A stretch of 64,000 nucleotides of DNA from Belnapia rosea (GTDB taxonomy: Bacteria; Pseudomonadota; Alphaproteobacteria; Acetobacterales; Acetobacteraceae). The notes under the pieces are model-generated. The model saw only the letters and a program-made list of their open reading frames with translations, did no database searches and was not told where the DNA came from. Made by a program: the position numbers and the translations under genes. The DNA lies in assembly GCF_900101615.1 (NCBI RefSeq), contig NZ_FMZX01000004.1, positions 110,777 to 174,776 on the forward strand, written 5' to 3'. Shown here one piece after another: positions 9,412 to 18,729 of the stretch (the first letter of the stretch is position 1; each line of letters starts with the position of its first letter).

Positions 9412-9924
9412 GTGGCCGGCAAGCGCATCCTGGTGGGGGAGATCGGCAGGCCGCACGGTGTGCGCGGCCTGGTGAAGCTGCGCAGCTTCACCGCCGACCC
9501 CGCCGCGATCGCCGGCTATGGCCCGCTGACCGACGAGGCCGGCACGCGGCACTTCGCCCTCACCCTGCTGTCCGAAGGGCTGGCGCGGGTCGAGGGCGTC
9601 GGCGACCGGGATGCCGCCGCGCGGCTGACGGGCACCCTGCTCTATGCCGAGCGGGACAGGCTGCCGCCGGCCGAGGAGGAGGAATACTACCTCGCCGACC
9701 TGATCGGCCTCAGGGCCGAGACGGAGGCGGGGGAGAGCCTCGGCGCCGTGCGCGCGGTGGAAGACCATGGCGCCGGTGCCTTCCTGGTGCTGGAGGGGCC
9801 GCCCGAGCGGCTGCTGCCCTTCACCCGGGCGGTGGTGCCGGTGATCGACCTCGCCGCGGGACGGCTCACCATTGTCCTGCCGGAGGAGGTGGTGGTGCCG
9901 CCGGGTGCGGAGGACGCTGCATGA
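9412..9924 (+). CDS. rimM: 16S rRNA processing/maturation factor RimM
   Basis: RimM helps assemble the 30S head and binds S19. [22 protein letters not shown] is split across the N-terminal RimM domain, and [12 protein letters not shown] opens the PRC-barrel C-terminal domain, which ends with [13 protein letters not shown] and [10 protein letters not shown]-like strands. Start is GTG with GGGGGT just upstream. The last four bases overlap the trmD start (ATGA), a standard coupling in this operon. Confidence 0.95.
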   Translation: MAGKRILVGEIGRPHGVRGLVKLRSFTADPAAIAGYGPLTDEAGTRHFALTLLSEGLARVEGVGDRDAAARLTGTLLYAERDRLPPAEEEEYYLADLIGLRAETEAGESLGAVRAVEDHGAGAFLVLEGPPERLLPFTRAVVPVIDLAAGRLTIVLPEEVVVPPGAEDAA

Positions 9925-10676
9925 CAGCCGCCTCTCCCCCTCCCTCTCCCTGGCAGGCCTCCGTCCTTACCCTCTTCCCCGAGATGTTTCCCGGACCGCT
10001 CGGCCAGTCCCTGGCCGGCCGGGCGCTGCGCGAGGGGCGCTGGGGGCTGGATGCCATCGATATCCGCGGCTTCGCCACGGACCGCCATCGCAGCGTGGAT
10101 GACACGCCCTGCGGCGGCGGGGCCGGGATGGTGCTGCGGCCGGATGTGGTGGATGCGGCCTGCGCCGCGGCGCTGGCGGCGGGGCCGGACCGGCCGCTCG
10201 TCGTCCTGACCCCGCGGGGCGTGCCGCTCGACCAGCGGATGGTCCGCGGCTTCGCCGAGGGGCCGGGGGTCGTCCTGCTCTGCGGGCGGTTCGAGGGCAT
10301 CGACCAGCGCGTCATCGAGGCGCGGGGGATGCTCGAGGTCTCGATCGGCGACTACGTCCTCTCGGGCGGGGAGCCGGCGGCGCTGGTCCTGCTCGATGCC
10401 TGCGTGCGGTTGCTGCCCGGCGTCATGGGCGCCGCCGCGAGCGGGGAGGAGGAGAGCTTCTCGGCAGGCCTCCTCGAATACCCGCACTATACCCGCCCGA
10501 CCCAATGGAACGGCCTCGCCGTGCCGCCCGTGCTGCTCTCCGGCAACCATGCCGAGGTGGCGCGCTGGCGGCGGGAGCAGGCCGAGATGCTCACCCGGAC
10601 CCGCCGCCCCGACCTGTGGGCACGGCATGGCTCCGCCACCCCACACGCGCTGGACGGCCAGGTCAACGCCGCCTAG
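9921..10676 (+). CDS. trmD: tRNA (guanine-N1-)-methyltransferase TrmD
   Basis: Makes m1G37 in tRNAs that read CCN-, CUN- and CGG-type codons, preventing +1 frameshifting; S-adenosylmethionine is the donor and the fold is a SPOUT knot. Visible motifs are [16 protein letters not shown], the [17 protein letters not shown] loop, [14 protein letters not shown] and the knot segment [34 protein letters not shown] is the C-terminal tRNA-binding entry. The length of 251 is normal. It starts inside rimM by a 4-base overlap. Confidence 0.97.
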   Translation: MTAASPPPSPWQASVLTLFPEMFPGPLGQSLAGRALREGRWGLDAIDIRGFATDRHRSVDDTPCGGGAGMVLRPDVVDAACAAALAAGPDRPLVVLTPRGVPLDQRMVRGFAEGPGVVLLCGRFEGIDQRVIEARGMLEVSIGDYVLSGGEPAALVLLDACVRLLPGVMGAAASGEEESFSAGLLEYPHYTRPTQWNGLAVPPVLLSGNHAEVARWRREQAEMLTRTRRPDLWARHGSATPHALDGQVNAA

Positions 10677-10703
10677 ACATCGGACTGTAAAGGACAACGC
10701 ACC

Positions 10704-11090
10704 ATGAACCTGCTTCAGCAATTCGAGGCGGACCAGCTCGCCCGCCTTTCCGCCCTTCGCGGCGTGCCGCAATTCGGCCCGGGCGACACCGTGCGCGTCA
10801 TGGTGCGGGTGGTCGAGGGCGAGCGCGTCCGCAGCCAGGCCTATGAGGGCGTGGTGATCGCCCGCAGCAACAAGGGCGTGAACAGCAACTTCACCGTCCG
10901 CAAGCTCTCCTATGGCGAGGGCGTGGAGCGCGTCTTCCCGCTCTACTCCCCCTCCGTGACGGAGATCGCGGTGGTCCGCCGTGGCAAGGTGCGGCGCGCG
11001 AAGCTCTATTACCTCCGTGGCCGGACCGGCAAGGCCGCCCGCATCGAGGAGAAGCGCGAGGTCCGTCCGACGGCCGAGGCGCAAGGCTGA
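10704..11090 (+). CDS. rplS: 50S ribosomal protein L19
   Basis: L19 sits at the 30S-50S interface. The sequence shows [51 protein letters not shown] and [20 protein letters not shown], the full family pattern. A short Glu/Arg-rich tail follows. AAGGA lies a normal distance upstream of the ATG. A strong GC hairpin follows, separating it from leuC. Confidence 0.97.
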   Translation: MNLLQQFEADQLARLSALRGVPQFGPGDTVRVMVRVVEGERVRSQAYEGVVIARSNKGVNSNFTVRKLSYGEGVERVFPLYSPSVTEIAVVRRGKVRRAKLYYLRGRTGKAARIEEKREVRPTAEAQG

Positions 11091-11096
11091 ACCTAT

Positions 11097-11128
11097 GGCG
11101 TCCCCGGGCCGGCCTGGCCCGGGGCGCC
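11097..11128 (+). terminator. GC-rich hairpin between rplS and leuC
   Basis: CCCCGGGCC at 11102-11110 pairs perfectly with GGCCCGGGG at 11116-11124, with a five-base loop. GGCG/CGCC continue the stem past a bulged T. No U-tract follows. It starts seven bases after the rplS stop and ends 24 bases before leuC, so it probably attenuates or ends ribosomal-operon transcription. Confidence 0.6.
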
Positions 11129-11151
11129 AGTCAGAGAGTTTGGGGAACGTC

Positions 11152-12582
11152 ATGTCAGCGCAGAAACCGCGCACGCTGTTCGACAAGATCTGGGATGCCC
11201 ATGTCGTCGAGACCCTGCCCGACGGCACCGCGCTTCTCTACATCGACCTCCACCTCACCCATGAGGTGACGACGCCCCAGGCCTTCGACGGGCTTCGCGC
11301 CGCCGGCCGCCAGGTGCGGCGCCCGGATGCGACGCTTGCGGTCATCGACCACAACATCGCCACCGATGCCAGCCGCTACACCGGGATCGTCGATCCCGAG
11401 AGCCGGCTGCAGGTCGAGACGCTCGAGAAGAACGTCGCCGAATTCGGCGTGCCCTTCATCCCGCTGCTCGACCAGCGCCAGGGCATCGTGCATGTGATCG
11501 GGCCGGAGCTCGGCCGCTCGCTGCCGGGCATGACCATCGTCTGTGGCGACAGCCACACCTCGACGCATGGCGCCATGGGCGCGCTCGCCTTCGGCATCGG
11601 CACCTCCGAGGTGGAGCATGTGCTGGCGACGCAGACGCTGCTGCAGAAGCCGGCGAAGAACATGCAGGTCCTGGTCGAGGGCAACCTCGCCGTCGGCTGC
11701 TCGGCGAAGGACATCACCCTCGCCATCATCGGCCGGATCGGCACCGCGGGCGGCACCGGCCATGTGATCGAGTATGCGGGCGACGCCATCCGCGCGCTCG
11801 ACATGGCCGGGCGGATGACGCTCTGCAACATGTCGATCGAGGGCGGGGCGCGGGCCGGCATGGTGGCGCCGGACCAGACCACCTTCGACTACATCGCCCG
11901 CACGCCGAACGGCCCGAAGGGCGCGGCGCTGGAGCGTGCGATCGAGTGGTGGCGGACGCTGCCGACCGACCAGGGTGCGCATTTCGACCGCATCGTGACG
12001 CTCGCCGCGCATGAGATCGCGCCGCAGATCACCTGGGGGACGAGCCCCGAGGACGTGCTGCCGGTGACCGGCACCGTGCCCGACCCGGAGGCGCAGGAGG
12101 ATGAGGCGCGGCGCGCCCAGTTCCGCCGCAAGATCGAGTATATGGGCCTGACGCCGGGGCAGAAGCTGCAGGACCTGCCGGTCGATGTCGTCTTCATCGG
12201 CTCCTGCACCAACAGCCGGATCGAGGATATCCGCGTCGCCGCCAGCATCGCCCGTGGCCGCAAGGTGGCCGATGGGGTGCGGGCGCTGGTGGTGCCGGGC
12301 TCCGGCCTGGTGAAGCGGCAGGCGGAGGAGGAGGGGCTCGACCGCATCCTGCAGGAAGCGGGCTTCGAGTGGCGCGAGGCGGGCTGCTCCATGTGCCTCG
12401 GCATGAACCCCGACAAGCTGAAGCCGGGCCAGCGCTCGGCCTCCACCTCGAACCGCAATTTCGAGGGGCGGCAGGGGCCGGGCGGGCGGACGCATCTCGT
12501 CTCGCCGGCGACGGCGGCGGCGAGTGCCCTGGCCGGGCATCTGGCCGATGTGCGGGACTACCAGCCGAAGGATGCCGTCTGA
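11152..12582 (+). CDS. leuC: 3-isopropylmalate dehydratase large subunit
   Basis: With LeuD it isomerises 2-isopropylmalate to 3-isopropylmalate in leucine synthesis, using a 4Fe-4S cluster. [12 protein letters not shown] begins the protein, and [20 protein letters not shown] and [14 protein letters not shown] are the aconitase-family active-site blocks. Cluster cysteines are in GSCTNS and [30 protein letters not shown] is near the C-terminus. The ATG at 11152 with GGGGAA upstream gives 476 residues; an upstream in-frame start would lie inside rplS. leuD overlaps by one base (TGATG). Confidence 0.97.
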   Translation: MSAQKPRTLFDKIWDAHVVETLPDGTALLYIDLHLTHEVTTPQAFDGLRAAGRQVRRPDATLAVIDHNIATDASRYTGIVDPESRLQVETLEKNVAEFGVPFIPLLDQRQGIVHVIGPELGRSLPGMTIVCGDSHTSTHGAMGALAFGIGTSEVEHVLATQTLLQKPAKNMQVLVEGNLAVGCSAKDITLAIIGRIGTAGGTGHVIEYAGDAIRALDMAGRMTLCNMSIEGGARAGMVAPDQTTFDYIARTPNGPKGAALERAIEWWRTLPTDQGAHFDRIVTLAAHEIAPQITWGTSPEDVLPVTGTVPDPEAQEDEARRAQFRRKIEYMGLTPGQKLQDLPVDVVFIGSCTNSRIEDIRVAASIARGRKVADGVRALVVPGSGLVKRQAEEEGLDRILQEAGFEWREAGCSMCLGMNPDKLKPGQRSASTSNRNFEGRQGPGGRTHLVSPATAAASALAGHLADVRDYQPKDAV

Positions 12583-13193
12583 TGGAAGCCTTCACGACGC
12601 TCACCGGCATCGCGGCGCCGATGCCGAAGGCCAATGTGGACACCGACCAGATCATCCCGGCGCGGTTCCTCAAGAGCATCAGCCGGACGGGCTTCGGCAA
12701 GAACCTCTTCGCCAATTTCCGCTACCGGGAGGACGGGTCGGAGAACCCCGACTTCGTCCTCAACCAGGAGCCGTACCGCAAGGCCGAGATCCTCATCGCT
12801 TTCGAGAATTTCGGCTGCGGCTCCTCCCGCGAGCATGCGCCCTGGGCGCTGCTCGACTTCGGCATCCGCTGCGTCATCGCCCCCGATTTCGCCGACATCT
12901 TCCACAACAACAGCTTCAAGAATGGCGTGCTGCCGGTGAAGCTGCCGCGCGAGGTCTGCGCGCAGCTGATGGAAGACGCGAAGATGGGCGGCAATGCGCG
13001 CATCACCGTCGACCTGGAGCGGCAGGTGGTGGTGCGGCCGACAGGCGAGGAGATTCCCTTCCAGATCGACCCGCTGCGCCGGCACCTGCTGCTGAACGGC
13101 CTCGACGATATCGGCCAGACCATGCAGCACGCGGGCGCGATCGACGGGTTCGAGGCGAAGCAGAAGGCGGCGCAGCCCTGGCTCTACGGCTGA
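12582..13193 (+). CDS. leuD: 3-isopropylmalate dehydratase small subunit
   Basis: Swivelling-domain partner of LeuC. Recognised by [18 protein letters not shown], the [16 protein letters not shown] substrate-binding loop, and [18 protein letters not shown]. The 203-residue length is standard. Its ATG shares a base with the leuC stop, so translation is probably coupled and subunits are made in balance. leuB follows after 24 bases. Confidence 0.97.
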   Translation: MEAFTTLTGIAAPMPKANVDTDQIIPARFLKSISRTGFGKNLFANFRYREDGSENPDFVLNQEPYRKAEILIAFENFGCGSSREHAPWALLDFGIRCVIAPDFADIFHNNSFKNGVLPVKLPREVCAQLMEDAKMGGNARITVDLERQVVVRPTGEEIPFQIDPLRRHLLLNGLDDIGQTMQHAGAIDGFEAKQKAAQPWLYG

Positions 13194-13217
13194 CGGCGCA
13201 AGCGGAGAGAGAAGTCG

Positions 13218-14333
13218 ATGGCTGCGAACAAGACGCTGCTGGTGCTGCCGGGTGACGGCATCGGCCCCGAGGTCATGCGCGAGGTTCACCGCGTCATCGA
13301 CTGGATGGACCGCCGCCGGAGCGTGACCTTCCGGATCGAGGAAGGGATGGTTGGCGGCGCGGCGATCGATGCCGTCGGCTCGCCCTGCCCGGATGAGACG
13401 GTGGCGAAGGCGCGCTCGGCGGATGCGGTGCTGTTCGGCAGCGTCGGCGGGCCGAAATGGGACAGCCTGCCCTTCGACCAGCGGCCGGAACTCGGCATCC
13501 TGCGGCTGCGCAAGGACCTTGGCCTCTTCGCCAACCTGCGCCCGGCGCTGGTGATGGAGCCGCTGGTCGAGGCCTCCTCGCTGAAGGCCGACATCGTCCG
13601 TGGCGTCGACATCATGGTGGTGCGGGAGACGGTGGGCGGCGTCTATTTCGGCGAGCCGCGCGGCGTCGAGACGCTGCCGGACGGCAAGCGCCGTGGCTTC
13701 GACACCGATGTCTACCATGAGGACGAGATCGCCCGCGTGGCGCGCGTCGCCTTCGACCTGGCACGCAAGCGCCGGAACAAGGTGACCAGCGTCGAGAAGG
13801 CCAATGTCATGCAGTCCGGCCGGCTCTGGCGGGCTGTGGTCGGCGAGGTGCAGCGGGCCGAGTACCCGGATGTCGAGCTCGAGAACATGTATGCCGACAA
13901 CTGCGCCATGCAGCTCTGCAGCCGGCCGAAGCAGTTCGACGTCATCCTCGGCAGCAACCTCTTCGGCGACGTGCTGAGCGACCTGGCGGCGGCGCTGACC
14001 GGCTCGCTCGGCATGCTGCCCTCGGCGACGCTCGGCGCCGTCGATCCCACCAGCGGCAAGCGCTACGCGCTGTACGAGCCCATCCACGGCTCGGCACCGG
14101 ATATCGCCGGGCGCGGCATCGCCAACCCATGTGCGCAGATCCTGTCCTTCGCCATGCTGCTGCGCTGGTCCTTCGGCATGGAGGAGGATGCGGCGCTGGT
14201 CGAATCGGCGGTCGAGAAGGTGCTCGCCGGTGGCCTCCGCACCGCCGACATCATGCAGCCCGGCATGGCGCGGGTCGGCACCAGCGTCATGGGCGAGGCG
14301 GTGGTGCGGGAGTTGGAAAAGCTCTCGCTCTAG
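13218..14333 (+). CDS. leuB: 3-isopropylmalate dehydrogenase
   Basis: NAD-dependent oxidative decarboxylase giving 2-oxoisocaproate, the last pathway-specific step before transamination to leucine. [17 protein letters not shown] opens the fold. [25 protein letters not shown] and the metal/substrate stretch [14 protein letters not shown] are present, and [20 protein letters not shown] binds NAD. The length of 371 is normal. GGAGAGAG precedes the ATG. A GC hairpin follows, then the tRNA gene. Confidence 0.97.
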   Translation: MAANKTLLVLPGDGIGPEVMREVHRVIDWMDRRRSVTFRIEEGMVGGAAIDAVGSPCPDETVAKARSADAVLFGSVGGPKWDSLPFDQRPELGILRLRKDLGLFANLRPALVMEPLVEASSLKADIVRGVDIMVVRETVGGVYFGEPRGVETLPDGKRRGFDTDVYHEDEIARVARVAFDLARKRRNKVTSVEKANVMQSGRLWRAVVGEVQRAEYPDVELENMYADNCAMQLCSRPKQFDVILGSNLFGDVLSDLAAALTGSLGMLPSATLGAVDPTSGKRYALYEPIHGSAPDIAGRGIANPCAQILSFAMLLRWSFGMEEDAALVESAVEKVLAGGLRTADIMQPGMARVGTSVMGEAVVRELEKLSL

Positions 14334-14346
14334 ATGCCGGATTGGG

Positions 14347-14366
14347 GGTTGCGCCGCGGCGCAGCC
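14347..14366 (+). terminator. Hairpin after leuB
   Basis: GGTTGCGCC and GGCGCAGCC form a near-perfect stem (one G-T pair) starting 14 bases after the leuB stop. The short inner loop must open slightly. A few T residues follow in TCCGCTATTTCG. Likely transcription end of leuCDB, upstream of the tRNA. Confidence 0.45.
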
Positions 14367-14403
14367 TCCGCTATTTCGCCCACCTCGCCGCTTCGGTGGC
14401 TGC

Positions 14404-14480
14404 GCGCCCGTAGCTCAGCTGGATAGAGCACCAGACTACGAATCTGGGGGTCAGGAGTTCGAATCTCTTCGGGCGCGCCA
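14404..14480 (+). tRNA. tRNA-Arg (anticodon ACG)
   Basis: A full cloverleaf can be drawn. The acceptor GCGCCCG pairs with CGGGCGC, and the D arm is GCTC/GAGC. The anticodon stem CCAGA/TCTGG carries the loop CTACGAA with anticodon ACG. The T arm is AGGAG/CTCTT around TTCGAAT. Discriminator G is followed by an encoded CCA (14478-14480). After A-to-I editing by TadA, ACG reads CGU, CGC and CGA arginine codons. No integrase lies beside it. Confidence 0.96.
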
Positions 14481-14546
14481 TTTCTTCCTCATTGCTTCCG
14501 ATACCGGTGTTGTACGGCGCAGCAGGCGCCGGTTACATGGCACCGC

Positions 14547-14828
14547 TCATGAGCGTGTCGCCGTTGCGGCTTGGCCGGCCGATATGCCGGTGCCGCCGAT
14601 GAACTCGAAGCCGGCCTCATCGCCCCGCTGCCAGCGGCAGCGCGCGGTGTGGATGACGCCATCGGGCAGATGCGGCGCCATCATCCCCGGCAAGTCGATG
14701 CCGCAGGGAAGGGCGATGCCGGCGCCTGGCGCCGACAGGTTCAGCGGCACGCCACCAGGTCGCATCCGCCCGAACAGGACATCCTCCGGCGGTAACAGGC
14801 CCTGCCTCGGCTTGCTGCGCCGCTTCAT
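14547..14828 (-). CDS. Small PilZ-domain protein (predicted c-di-GMP binder)
   Basis: The 93-residue product consists of little more than one PilZ domain. RSKPR at residues 4-8 gives the RxxxR motif, and NLSAPG at about 29-34 gives the (D/N)xSxxG motif; both contact cyclic di-GMP in characterised PilZ proteins. The end of the barrel, ARCRWQRGDEAGFEF, is also typical. The ATG at 14828 has GGAG six bases upstream. A longer start at 14888 adds 20 residues but has no comparable site. It sits between tRNA-Arg and a divergent TRAP binding protein. No diguanylate cyclase is nearby, so the partner is unknown; motility, adhesion or exopolysaccharide control would be usual. Confidence 0.7.
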   Translation of the reverse strand: MKRRSKPRQGLLPPEDVLFGRMRPGGVPLNLSAPGAGIALPCGIDLPGMMAPHLPDGVIHTARCRWQRGDEAGFEFIGGTGISAGQAATATRS

Positions 14829-15092
14829 CCGCGTCTCCAAGGATTGCCCCGTCGCCCGGGCCTGCGGCTTCCGGTTGCCGACCGCCAATGAAAAGACACT
14901 GCTTCCGTTACAAGGTCGTGGACGCCGGCCCGACCTGGCGCGGACTCAGCGAGCCAGCCAACCGGGTGGAACTCGAGGGCCTGCCATTGCCATCGCGCCA
15001 TGCAGCCTTGCGGCCAGGGTCGCTGCGGCGCCCCGCTCTCGAAAACGTGAAATTACTGGACGCCCAGGCAGGTCCGGCGTCTATGGTCCGCT

Positions 15093-16178
15093 ATGAATGC
15101 CAGGGCAGGCGGCAGAGGTATGGTGAGGCTTTCCGTGCGGCTTCTGGTCATCCTGCTGGCACTGCTCTGCGGGCCGGCCGGTGATGCCTGGGCCGAACAA
15201 ACCGCCACGATCCGCGTGCGGGTGATCGGCGGTTTCGCCAGGACCCGGCAGTTCGACCAGATCGAAGTCCCCTTCTGGACGCAGCGCGTGCCGAGCCTCA
15301 CCGGCGGGCAGATGCTGGCCACCATCCAACCCTTTGCCCAGGCCGGCGTCGAGCCGGGGCAGATGCTCAGCGTGATGCGCAGCGGCGTGGTGATGTTCGG
15401 CACGCTGGAGGCGAATGCCGTGGCGCTGGCCGAGCCGGAACTCGCTGCCGCCGACCTGCCCCTGCTGTCGAGCGATCTCGGGGAGCTGCGCCGTTTCATC
15501 AGGGTCTGGGAGCCGAGGGTCCGTGAAATCCTCTCGGAGCAATACGGGGCGGAGTTGCTGGCGACCCTCGTGCGCCCGCCGCAGCTCCTCTTCTGTCGCC
15601 AGGCCTTCACCGGGTTGCGGGACCTGAAGGGGCGGCGCATCCGCGTCGCCTCGGTCAACCAGTCGGATCTGCTGCTTGCCCTTGGGGCGCAGCCGGTGGT
15701 GCTGGAATTCAGGCGCGTCCAGGCCGTCCTGCAGGATGGTACGGTCGATTGCGCGGTGACCGGCGGCCTGCCGGGTCATGCGATCGGCCTGCACCGGATC
15801 GCCACCCACCTGTCCACCCTGCCGCTCGGCTGGGCGATGTCCTTCCTCACCGCGCATCAGAGGAGCTGGCAGGCGCTGCCGGCCGCGATGCGGGACAGCC
15901 TGCAGGAGGGCTTCGCCGCCCTGCAGGCCGACATATGGCAGGCGGCGGAGGAGGACCGGGACCAGGGCGAGGCCTGCAATTTCGGCGAGCCGCGCTGCAG
16001 GGTGGCCGATCGCGGGCGGCTGGTACCGGTGCGGGAGGATCCGGCGAGCCTCGCGGCCATCCGGGCCCTGTTCAGCTCGGCGGTGCTGCCGGGCTGGGCG
16101 CAGCGCTGCGGGCTGTCCTGCGCCGAGAACTGGAATGCGGTGGTGGGCCCCTCGCTCGGTACTTTCGCTCGCTGGTAG
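15093..16178 (+). CDS. TRAP transporter DctP-type solute-binding protein (orphan)
   Basis: Periplasmic receptor for a TRAP transporter, probably for an organic acid. A hydrophobic signal peptide (LLVILLALLCGPAGDAWA) is followed by the DctP fold. PPQLLFCRQAFTGLRDLKGR leads to the core IRVAS...ALGAQPVVLEFRRV, then VLQDGTVDCAV. The expected C-terminal helices are present, e.g. SWQALPAAMRDSLQEGF. Start choice is uncertain: ATG 15093 lacks a clear ribosome site, ATG 15120 lies directly after AGAGGT, and GTG 15123 has AGAGG four bases upstream. No DctQ or DctM membrane subunits are adjacent, so it either serves a distant transporter or is a sensor-type receptor. Substrate unknown. Confidence 0.75.
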   Translation: MNARAGGRGMVRLSVRLLVILLALLCGPAGDAWAEQTATIRVRVIGGFARTRQFDQIEVPFWTQRVPSLTGGQMLATIQPFAQAGVEPGQMLSVMRSGVVMFGTLEANAVALAEPELAAADLPLLSSDLGELRRFIRVWEPRVREILSEQYGAELLATLVRPPQLLFCRQAFTGLRDLKGRRIRVASVNQSDLLLALGAQPVVLEFRRVQAVLQDGTVDCAVTGGLPGHAIGLHRIATHLSTLPLGWAMSFLTAHQRSWQALPAAMRDSLQEGFAALQADIWQAAEEDRDQGEACNFGEPRCRVADRGRLVPVREDPASLAAIRALFSSAVLPGWAQRCGLSCAENWNAVVGPSLGTFARW

Positions 16179-16197
16179 CGCCTCGTGGCGCATGACC

Positions 16198-16671
16198 TCA
16201 GGGCGCGTAGTCGGTCGGCAGGGCGGTGGTGTACTTGATCCGCTCCATCGAGAAGCTCGAGCTCACATCGAGCAGGTCGCCGACCGCGATCAGCCGCTTG
16301 TAGATCGCGTCATAGGCCGCGATGTCGGGCACCACGACGCGCAGCAGGTAGTCCACCGTGCCGCTCATGCGGTGGAACTCCACCACCTCCGGAATGGCGG
16401 AGACGGCGCGGCAGAAGCGCTCAGCCCAGGCGGCATTGTGCTGGCTGGTGCGGATGCTGACGAAGACGGTGACGCCGACGCGGAGCTTCTCGGCATCCAG
16501 CAGGGCGACCCGGCGGCGGATGACGCCCTCCTCCTCCAGCCGGCGGATGCGCCGCCAGCAGGGCGAGGCGGAGATGCCGGCGCGCTCCGCCACCTCGGCG
16601 ACGGAGAGTGTCGCATCCTCCTGCAGGCTGGACAGGATGCTGCGGTCTATCCGGTCCAATTGGAATCCCAT
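16198..16671 (-). CDS. Lrp/AsnC family transcriptional regulator
   Basis: The 157-residue protein has an N-terminal winged helix-turn-helix (DRIDRSILSSLQEDA, VAEVAERAGISASPCWRRIR, LEEEGVI). A C-terminal RAM ligand-binding domain follows, with GTVDYLLRVVVPD and AYDAIYKRL. Such proteins form octamers and sense amino acids. ATG 16671 puts the DNA-binding domain at the N-terminus as in the family; the upstream ATG at 16737 would overlap the divergent control region. It faces away from the DUF6356 gene across ~120 bp, and may regulate that gene or itself. Confidence 0.9.
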   Translation of the reverse strand: MGFQLDRIDRSILSSLQEDATLSVAEVAERAGISASPCWRRIRRLEEEGVIRRRVALLDAEKLRVGVTVFVSIRTSQHNAAWAERFCRAVSAIPEVVEFHRMSGTVDYLLRVVVPDIAAYDAIYKRLIAVGDLLDVSSSFSMERIKYTTALPTDYAP

Positions 16672-16790
16672 GCCTCGAAACCCAGCTTGACTGGTATGGC
16701 CTTGCCGAAGTCTTTCGTTGGCGGGCTGAATTTGCAAGCCACAACCAGCATGGGCGGGCGATGATCTCCCGGTTTCGAGAGGAAGCTTCC

Positions 16791-17036
16791 ATGGCCCGCT
16801 GGTCCTTCACCCACCACCCCGCTTCGGTCAACGAGACCTATCTCGAGCATATGGCCACGGCGGCGAGCTTCGGCTGGCGGATGCTGACCGCCTCGCTCGC
16901 CTGCTTCCTGCATGCGCTGCTGCCCTTCGCCTTCGAGAAGACCGGCTCCACCGCCATCCGCGAATTGCACGACCGCATGGTGGCCAACCGCATCCGCCAC
17001 GCGCCGCCGGCCGCCGAGGCGCAACGGGCGGGCTGA
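16791..17036 (+). CDS. DUF6356 family small protein
   Basis: An 81-residue protein with the pattern FTHHPASVNETYLEHM, then a hydrophobic helix running through MLTASLACFLHALLPFAFE, then KTGSTAIRELHDRMVANR. This matches the uncharacterised DUF6356 family common in alphaproteobacteria. One membrane-associating segment is likely. AGAGGA precedes the ATG. The flavoprotein gene starts 34 bases downstream, so co-transcription is possible. Function unknown. Confidence 0.75.
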   Translation: MARWSFTHHPASVNETYLEHMATAASFGWRMLTASLACFLHALLPFAFEKTGSTAIRELHDRMVANRIRHAPPAAEAQRAG

Positions 17037-17069
17037 CCGCGGGCGCCGCCGGGTTTATGCTGCGGCGCA

Positions 17070-18509
17070 ATGGACAGCCTTCCTCCCCCGCCTGACCAGC
17101 TGGCCGCGCATGAGCGCGGCGTGGCCCGCGACCTCGAGCTGCTCGGCTTGCCGCCGGCGAACTGGCCGGCGACGGTCACAGGGCCGGATGGGGCGGCGGT
17201 GCTCGACGTGCTGGTGGTGGGCGCCGGGATGTATGGCGTGGCCGCCGCCGGGGCGCTGCGGCTGAAGGGCATCGGCAACATCCAGGTGATCGACGCCGCG
17301 CCGGAGGGGCTGGAAGGCCCCTGGGTGACCTATGCGCGGATGGAGACGCTGCGCAGCCCGAAGCACCTGCCGGGCATCGCGCTCGGCATCCCGAGCCTCA
17401 CCTTCCGCGCCTGGTACGAGGCGCGCTTCGGCGAGGCGGCCTGGGCGGCGCTCTACAAGATCCGCAATGCCGAGTGGCAGGACTACATCCTCTGGGTGCG
17501 GCGGATGCTGGGCCTGCCGGTGCGGAACGGGGTGGCGCTGCGGGCGCTGCGGCCGGGCCCGGCGATGGTGGAGGCGGTGCTCTCGACCGGCGAGACGCTG
17601 CTGGCCCGGCGCGTGGTGCTGGCGACCGGGCGGCCGGGCACCGGCGGCTTCGCCCTGCCGCCGGGGATCGACCCCGCGCTCTGGCCCGACCGCGCGGCGC
17701 ATACCGGGGAAGCGATCGAGTTCAGCCGGCTCGCCGGGCGGCATGTGGCGGTGATCGGGGCCGGCGCCTCGGCCTGGGACAATGCGGCGACGGCGCTGGA
17801 GCGCGGCGCGGCGCGGGTCGACATGCATGTGCGGCGGGAGAGCCTGCCGCAGATCAACAAGGGGCGGGGCTCGGCCAACCCCGGCTTCTTCGAGGGCTGG
17901 GCGGGCCTGCCGCCGGCCGAGAAATGGAGCCTGCTGGTCTATCTGGACCTGGTGAAGGCGCCGCCGCCGCATGAGACGGTGCTGCGGACGCTGCGGAACC
18001 CGGGCTTCCACATCCATTTCAGCAGCCGCGTCGGGACGGCGCGGCGAGGCACGGATGCGGTGGCGCTGACCTTCGAGGATGGGCGGGAGGAACGGGTGGA
18101 TTTCCTCATCCTCGGCACTGGCTTCGCCATGCGGCTGGAGGGGATGGCGGAGCTGGCGGGGCTGGTGCCGGCCATTGCGACCTGGGGCGACCGCTATGTG
18201 CCGCCGCCCGGGGAGGCGAATGCGGGCCTGGCGGGCTTCCCCTGGCTCGGCGAGGGGTTCGAGCTGGAGGAGCGGGCGACGGGTGCATGCCCGGGCCTGT
18301 CGCGCATCCACCTCTTCAACCATGCGGCGGCGGCCAGCATCGGGTCGGTCGCCTCTGACATCCCCGGCGCCTCGGTCGGGGCGGAGCGGCTGGCGCATCG
18401 CATCGCGGCGCATATCTTCCGCGAGGATTTCCCGGTGATGCGCGCCCGGCTGGAAGCCTTCGACGAGCCGGAGCTGGAGCCGACGCCCTTCTTCATCCCG
18501 CGGGGCTAG
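17070..18509 (+). CDS. FAD/NAD(P)-dependent oxidoreductase, monooxygenase-like
   Basis: Two dinucleotide folds are visible in the 479-residue product. The FAD site is VLVVGAGMYGVAAAGAL near residue 45, and the NAD(P) site is VAVIGAGASAWDNAATAL near residue 225. The C-terminal LILGTGFAMRL closes the FAD fold. The layout matches SidA/FMO-like flavoproteins, although the N-terminal 40 residues precede the first Rossmann strand. There is no transmembrane segment. The substrate cannot be read from sequence. Its TAG stop and the TAG stop of the convergent DUF2934 gene share one CTAG. Confidence 0.8.
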   Translation: MDSLPPPPDQLAAHERGVARDLELLGLPPANWPATVTGPDGAAVLDVLVVGAGMYGVAAAGALRLKGIGNIQVIDAAPEGLEGPWVTYARMETLRSPKHLPGIALGIPSLTFRAWYEARFGEAAWAALYKIRNAEWQDYILWVRRMLGLPVRNGVALRALRPGPAMVEAVLSTGETLLARRVVLATGRPGTGGFALPPGIDPALWPDRAAHTGEAIEFSRLAGRHVAVIGAGASAWDNAATALERGAARVDMHVRRESLPQINKGRGSANPGFFEGWAGLPPAEKWSLLVYLDLVKAPPPHETVLRTLRNPGFHIHFSSRVGTARRGTDAVALTFEDGREERVDFLILGTGFAMRLEGMAELAGLVPAIATWGDRYVPPPGEANAGLAGFPWLGEGFELEERATGACPGLSRIHLFNHAAAASIGSVASDIPGASVGAERLAHRIAAHIFREDFPVMRARLEAFDEPELEPTPFFIPRG

Positions 18510-18703
18510 TTCTTCGCCTCAGGCAGCGGCGAGGCGCCGGTCTCGCCGGCGAATTCCTGCGGGGCACGGGCGGCGAGATCGATCTCCTGCCGGGCGCGGT
18601 GCCAGAACTCCTCGGCCCGGCCCTCGGGGCGGCCGGCCTCGCTCCAGAGCGCATGGGCGCGCTGGCGGATGCGCTCCTCCAACTCGCCTTCGTCCTCGGG
18701 CAT
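18506..18703 (-). CDS. DUF2934 small protein
   Basis: A 65-residue acidic protein. EERIRQRAHALWSEAGRPEG followed by RAEEFWHRARQEI is the DUF2934 helix pattern. A flexible tail (GETGASPLPEAKN) follows. Many GC-rich alphaproteobacteria hold several copies; a second is at 62814-63026. Function unknown. AGGAAG-type ribosome site upstream. It is convergent with the flavoprotein gene. Confidence 0.8.
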   Translation of the reverse strand: MPEDEGELEERIRQRAHALWSEAGRPEGRAEEFWHRARQEIDLAARAPQEFAGETGASPLPEAKN

Positions 18704-18729
18704 GGGCTGGCTCCTTCCTCGCTCGGGAC

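Noticed and set aside
14404-14480. tRNA-Arg as an integration site for an island
   Set aside because: No integrase, no second copy of the tRNA 3' end, and no composition change beside it.
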